Both the position numbers and the translations under genes were made by a program. This document shows positions 7,857 to 10,570 of a DNA stretch of 10,570 bases, piece after piece; the first letter of the stretch is position 1, and each line of letters opens with the position of its first letter. Location: the NCBI GenBank assembly GCA_041668045.1, contig JBAYDV010000073.1, positions 1-10,570 on the forward strand. Direction: 5' to 3'. This DNA comes from JBAYDV01 sp041668045. Lineage in GTDB: Bacteria; Bacteroidota; Bacteroidia; Bacteroidales; UBA932. The notes under the pieces are model-generated. The model had not been told where the DNA came from. It saw nothing but the letters and a program-made list of their open reading frames with translations, and made no database searches.

Positions 7857-9005
7857 TTAATATTTATAAATTTTTACACCATCAACTACTCTATGAATAG
7901 TTCCTGAAACAGATGGGCTATCAGGATTAAAGCCATTTTTTACAGAAAAACTATATCCTAACATTTGTCCGATATGCACAAATGGAATATATTTATATTC
8001 ATTTTCTGCTAAAGATGAAGGAGTAGAATCATTTATCTGAAGATCAACATTTTTCAATAAATCTTCTGATAATTTTTCTCTTGACAATACTATCTGAGCA
8101 GCTGGTTTATGTTCAACATTTACCTGTTTAAATAAATCCATCTCATATTGGCGAGTATATTCATCGTCGGAGAACAAATAAACTACAAGGGTATTTTCTT
8201 TAATTACTGCTTTTGGTCCATGTCTTAATCCCATAAAAGAATCATAAGAACATATAATTTTTCCATCTGTCATTTCCTGAAGTTTCAAATGACACTCTCG
8301 AGCCAAACCTTTTAATGGACCAGTACCAAGAAAAACAGCTCTTTCTATTGGTAAATTAGCTATTCGTTCTATGCCTTGATTAATATCTTTATCATTCAAA
8401 ATATTACTTGAGAACTTAGACATTTCCTCTACATTGGCTTTTTTACTATCTATATTTTCGATATCCTTTAATAGTAATCCAGCTAAAGTCATAGAAGTAA
8501 AACTACTAGTCATAACTAAACTCACATCATTAGTTTGATCAGGAAGCACTATAACAACGGTATTATCCATACCAGTTTCTTTAGCCAATGCACCATTTTT
8601 ATTACAAGTGATAATGATATGAAAAGGATCTTTACAGAATTTATTAATAACATTATAGGAAGCTACGCTTTCAGGACTATCTCCAGAACGCCCAAACGAT
8701 ACGTCAACAAGTTTTGTCGTTTTATCTAGATAAAACTCAGGATTAGTTATGATATCTGTAGTAGGCACAGATCTTACATTTGTATATCCAGAACTCTTAT
8801 ATAAACATACCATAGCATCTGCTAAATATGCTGAGGAGCCTGCTCCAGATAGAATCACTTGCGTATTCTTATCAATGTTATTTTTTTTAAATGAATCTAA
8901 TAATTCATCTTTCACTTTTTTCATAACTTCATAAGTATCAAGAAATGCTTGTGGTTGCTGCATTACTTCTCGATAAGTATGAGTATTAATTGTTTTCGTA
9001 TTCAT
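7857..9005 (-). CDS. agaS: AgaS-like SIS-domain sugar-phosphate isomerase/deaminase
   Basis: This 382-residue cytoplasmic protein has two SIS (sugar isomerase) domains, the layout of AgaS and of the isomerase half of GlmS. Domain one (about 45-180) has ILSGAGSSAYLADA (51-64) and VSFGRSGDSPESVA (102-115), the phosphate-binding serine loop. Domain two (about 215-350) has FLGTGPLKGLARE (225-237) and YDSFMGLRHGPKAV (254-267). Glu237 and His262 are candidate catalytic residues by analogy with GlmS/AgaS. The C-terminal NPDSPSVSGTIHRVV (360-374) closes the active site in this family. E. coli AgaS converts galactosamine-6-phosphate to tagatose-6-phosphate plus ammonia. The neighbouring GatZ- and PfkB-like genes fit that step and would use its product. 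The start is ATG at 9005, 4 bp after the amidohydrolase stop. The symbol is by family resemblance; another amino-sugar or ketose/aldose phosphate isomerase remains possible. Confidence 0.87.
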   Translation of the reverse strand: MNTKTINTHTYREVMQQPQAFLDTYEVMKKVKDELLDSFKKNNIDKNTQVILSGAGSSAYLADAMVCLYKSSGYTNVRSVPTTDIITNPEFYLDKTTKLVDVSFGRSGDSPESVASYNVINKFCKDPFHIIITCNKNGALAKETGMDNTVVIVLPDQTNDVSLVMTSSFTSMTLAGLLLKDIENIDSKKANVEEMSKFSSNILNDKDINQGIERIANLPIERAVFLGTGPLKGLARECHLKLQEMTDGKIICSYDSFMGLRHGPKAVIKENTLVVYLFSDDEYTRQYEMDLFKQVNVEHKPAAQIVLSREKLSEDLLKNVDLQINDSTPSSLAENEYKYIPFVHIGQMLGYSFSVKNGFNPDSPSVSGTIHRVVDGVKIYKY

Positions 9006-9009
9006 TAAA

Positions 9010-10119
9010 TTATTTTGTTACTTGAATTAATTTTCCATTTTCTATTTTTAAAGAATAAATCCTTAGAACATTTTTATAATAAATTTTCTCTAGAACAGCT
9101 TTAGGCAATGCTAAGCCAATAATTTCGTGCCCTTCGAAGAAGCCACCTTTCTTTACTATCTGAGAAGTTTCAAGAATTCTAAAAGTGTTAGAATATCTTT
9201 GAGCTGTTAACTCTGCATCTTCATTACACTCATTAGATATATCTGTTCCAAATATGATTCTATCTTGATATTCTATAATGAAGTCTCTTAGATTATCTCT
9301 ATTCAGTAAATAATAATATTGATATGTAGCTGCTAAATCCATATTGAGATTAGGATACGTTGAAAGGAGGTATCTCATATAATCAAGCTGTGCATTCTGA
9401 TTATTTAACCAAGCTCCATGTGCCATTACGAAAGTTAATTTTGGATATTTACTTACCACATTTTCTAGGGCTCTTATTTGTTCCCAAAAGAACACTGGAT
9501 CTGCACACCATTCACCTCTTGCAGTATAAGGTCCATTAGGATCAGCTATATGGAGAGATGTCATAGGCATTCCTGATTTTTCCATTGCCTTAAACATAGG
9601 AACTAATCTTGGGTCATCTATATTTTTTATAAGATGCAGACTATCTGTCATTCTTCTATAATAAGGTCCGAACCAAAATTTACATCCTAGATATCCTTCA
9701 GCCTTTTTTTGAGCGATCTCCTCTGCTGTATAAATATGAACGTTATAATCTCCAAATGAACATAGCATTCTATTATTTGATTCACTTTTAACTGAATCGA
9801 CTGAAGTAATAGGATTTTCCCATTTGTCAAGATTAATCCAATACGCTAGATTAGAATGATACTTTTCTTTTATAATATCACTTACTTTAATATAATTTTT
9901 AATAGTAGTATAATTTCCTGCTGCATGAGTATGAGCATCAATAATAGGTATATTAGGATATTGCGAAATATAAATAGAATCTTTAGAAGGTTTAAAATTG
10001 AAATCAATTACTGACTTTTTTACTGTCGTTTTAGTAGGAGTCATCGAAATTGTCTCTTGATTCTGTGCATATGTTAAAGTACACATTAAAAAAAGAAATG
10101 TAACTAATAGCTTTTTCAT
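9010..10119 (-). CDS. Secreted amidohydrolase_2-family metal-dependent hydrolase of unknown substrate
   Basis: This 369-residue protein is the first gene of the operon. A cleavable signal peptide (residues 1-18, cleavage after TYA) sends it to the periplasm or outside; there is no lipobox. The mature part has the amidohydrolase metal signature IIDAHTHAAG (59-68, His63 and His65), TSLHIADPNGP (187-197, His190), TFVMAHGAW (229-237, His234) and IIFGTDIS (288-295, Asp293). These fit the one-metal TIM-barrel of the amidohydrolase_2 branch, with all expected ligands kept. A segment GYLGCKFWFGPYYRR (142-156) is also distinctive. The family includes lactonases, decarboxylases and hydratases, so the name hydrolase is only nominal. 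A secreted member inside a glycan operon is unusual: it might act on a lactone, ester or N-acyl group of the imported glycan or released sugar. I do not recognise a characterised orthologue. Start ATG at 10119 gives a normal MKK signal peptide. Confidence 0.82.
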   Translation of the reverse strand: MKKLLVTFLFLMCTLTYAQNQETISMTPTKTTVKKSVIDFNFKPSKDSIYISQYPNIPIIDAHTHAAGNYTTIKNYIKVSDIIKEKYHSNLAYWINLDKWENPITSVDSVKSESNNRMLCSFGDYNVHIYTAEEIAQKKAEGYLGCKFWFGPYYRRMTDSLHLIKNIDDPRLVPMFKAMEKSGMPMTSLHIADPNGPYTARGEWCADPVFFWEQIRALENVVSKYPKLTFVMAHGAWLNNQNAQLDYMRYLLSTYPNLNMDLAATYQYYYLLNRDNLRDFIIEYQDRIIFGTDISNECNEDAELTAQRYSNTFRILETSQIVKKGGFFEGHEIIGLALPKAVLEKIYYKNVLRIYSLKIENGKLIQVTK

Positions 10120-10148
10120 TATTTTTTGAAATTTTTTAGATTATTTAC

Positions 10149-10159
10149 TTAACTAACAC
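10149..10159. promoter_or_regulatory. Candidate repressor half-site at the operon transcription start
   Basis: TTAACTAACAC matches the arm at 10293-10303 in 9 of 11 bases and shares the core ACTAAYAC. It lies a few bases downstream of the -7 box of the operon promoter, so a bound repressor would cover the expected start near 10157. The similarity is short and in A/T-rich DNA, so chance is possible. Confidence 0.28.
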
Positions 10160-10162
10160 TTG

Positions 10163-10192
10163 CAAATATATTTATTTTTATTATAAAATAAA
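10163..10192 (-). promoter_or_regulatory. Probable promoter of the sugar-utilisation operon
   Basis: On the minus strand 10170-10163 reads TATATTTG, a perfect match to the Bacteroidota -7 consensus TAnnTTTG. Eighteen bases further upstream lies TTTA (10192-10189), a weak fit to the -33 TTTG box. Transcription would begin near 10157, giving a leader of about 37 nt before the amidohydrolase ATG at 10119. The -7 box is strong and well placed; the -33 assignment is weak because the whole area is A/T. Confidence 0.55.
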
Positions 10193-10294
10193 ACTTTTAT
10201 CATTATTTTTTAAAATATTTTATTATTTTTGCATTATAAATAAGGTTTTAAACGTTCCCTTATATTACTTTTTATAACTAAAGGTTTGTTTTTT

Positions 10295-10327
10295 TACTAA
10301 TACGTTTCATTTTTAAAGTAATTAGTA
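10295..10327. promoter_or_regulatory. Candidate repressor operator: inverted repeat TACTAAT-N19-ATTAGTA
   Basis: Seven-base arms TACTAAT (10295-10301) and ATTAGTA (10321-10327) are exact reverse complements. They flank the -33 region and end just before the -7 box of the deoR promoter, a good site for autorepression. The extended left arm, TTTACTAATAC (10293-10303), recurs with 9 of 11 bases as TTAACTAACAC at 10149-10159, next to the operon start site. That the DeoR protein binds here is inferred from position only. Confidence 0.35.
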
Positions 10328-10336
10328 TTATATTTG
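10305..10336 (+). promoter_or_regulatory. Probable promoter of the deoR-family gene
   Basis: TATATTTG at 10329-10336 matches the Bacteroidota -7 consensus TAnnTTTG. TTTC at 10305-10308, 20 bases upstream, is a three-of-four match to the -33 TTTG box. The start site would be near 10342, leaving a short leader of about 24 nt before ATG 10366. No Shine-Dalgarno sequence is present, only A/T-rich sequence, as is normal for this phylum. Confidence 0.5.
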
Positions 10337-10365
10337 TAGAAAATATATTTAAAACTATTCTAATT

Positions 10366-10570
10366 ATGAATGCAAAAGAAAGAAGATTACAAATAATAGA
10401 TTTATTACGTAAAGGAGATAAAATCACTATACACGACTTATCTGAACAATATAATATATCTGAAGTATCAGTAAGAAAAGATTTAAGCATATTAGAAGAC
10501 CAAAAGTTACTTATAAGAGTAAAAGGTGGTGCTATTCTAGCTAATCAAAATAATTTTGTCGATGTACCTA
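10366..10570 (+). CDS. DeoR-family transcriptional repressor (N-terminal part only)
   Basis: Sixty-eight codons are visible before the right edge; full DeoR proteins have about 250 residues. The start is ATG at 10366 (MNAKERRLQIIDLL), and no other in-frame ATG lies just upstream. Residues about 5-57 are the DeoR winged helix-turn-helix: the LRKGDKITIHDLSEQYNIS helices, then the recognition segment SEVSVRKDLSILEDQ (32-46), then LIRVKGGA (49-56), all hallmarks of the family. The missing C-terminal part should be a sugar-phosphate-sensing domain related to isomerases. It is transcribed away from the sugar operon across a 246-bp shared control region, the classic position for the local repressor. 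It would release DNA on binding a pathway sugar phosphate such as tagatose-6-P or galactosamine-6-P; that effector is inferred. It is the regulatory counterpart to AgaR/GatR of enterobacterial galactosamine and galactitol operons, which are also DeoR proteins. Confidence 0.93.
   Translation, partial: MNAKERRLQIIDLLRKGDKITIHDLSEQYNISEVSVRKDLSILEDQKLLIRVKGGAILANQNNFVDVP

Larger units (their letters stand above)
10120..10365. other. Divergent intergenic control region
   Basis: This 246-bp spacer holds the start signals of both transcription units and has no credible gene. Positions 10164-10230 are almost purely A/T, with only two C residues (10194 and 10201), and include a perfect 12-bp A/T palindrome at 10211-10222 (TAAAATATTTTA). 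The stretch could be a flexible or UP-like element. A six-base inverted repeat, ATAAGG at 10240-10245 and CCTTAT at 10258-10263, is one of the few G/C-containing symmetries in the spacer. A further -7-like match TATTTTTG lies at 10224-10231 on the plus strand but has no -33 box at proper spacing. Confidence 0.8.

Noticed and set aside
8535..8934. Two plus-strand open frames of 64 and 61 codons inside the agaS-like gene
   Set aside because: They are antisense to the first SIS domain, whose motifs are intact, and show no protein-like features.
9006..9009. Possible terminators or promoters between operon genes
   Set aside because: All gaps are 18 bp or less and contain no GC-rich hairpin with a T-run; they only carry A-rich translation leaders.
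10211..10222. Perfect 12-bp palindrome TAAAATATTTTA as an operator
   Set aside because: It is wholly A/T within a 67-bp run having only two G/C bases, so a palindrome of this length is easily accidental.
10224..10231. Second plus-strand -7 box (TATTTTTG) for deoR
   Set aside because: No -33-like TTTG sits 19-20 bases upstream, and such matches are expected by chance in A/T-only sequence; the box at 10329-10336 is better placed.
10278..10490. 70-codon open frame on the minus strand over the deoR start
   Set aside because: It overlaps the clear DeoR coding start antisense, begins inside a confident gene, and has no family motif; it is rich in I/L/S residues as expected from A/T-rich noncoding DNA.

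Overview
The window is a very AT-rich segment of a Bacteroidota genome. A SusC/SusD pair, Bacteroidota-type promoter boxes (TAnnTTTG) and A-rich leaders without a Shine-Dalgarno site all point to this phylum. The genus cannot be named from the sequence. The window looks like most of one polysaccharide-utilisation-type operon on the minus strand, plus the start of a divergent regulator on the plus strand.

In transcription order (right to left) the operon contains: a secreted amidohydrolase_2-family protein (9010-10119); an AgaS-like SIS-domain sugar-phosphate isomerase/deaminase (7857-9005); a GatZ/KbaZ-family protein (6604-7845); a PfkB-family sugar kinase (5648-6604); a GH36-type lipoprotein alpha-galactosidase or alpha-N-acetylgalactosaminidase (3570-5636); a SusC-like TonB-dependent transporter (609-3551); and a SusD-like lipoprotein cut by the left edge (1-596). 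Intergenic gaps are 4 to 18 bp and one junction overlaps as TAATG, so a single transcript is very likely. No gap is large enough for an internal promoter or terminator.

A 246-bp AT-rich divergent region (10120-10365) separates the operon from a DeoR-family repressor (10366 to the right edge). Each direction has a -7 box reading TATATTTG. An 8-mer, ACTAAYAC, recurs at both promoters and may be the repressor's operator.

The inferred pathway is as follows. SusCD imports an alpha-galactosidic or alpha-GalNAc-containing glycan. The GH36 lipoprotein trims it, probably in the periplasm. Cytoplasmic PfkB, AgaS-like and GatZ-like enzymes then convert the sugar through galactosamine-6-P/tagatose-6-P-type intermediates. 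Three things are notable: no GatY/KbaY catalytic aldolase accompanies GatZ, no inner-membrane transporter is visible, and an uncharacterised secreted amidohydrolase is the first gene. Together these suggest a variant galactosamine/galactose pathway that is not the textbook tagatose-bisphosphate route. No RNA genes, insertion sequences, CRISPR arrays or long repeats were found.
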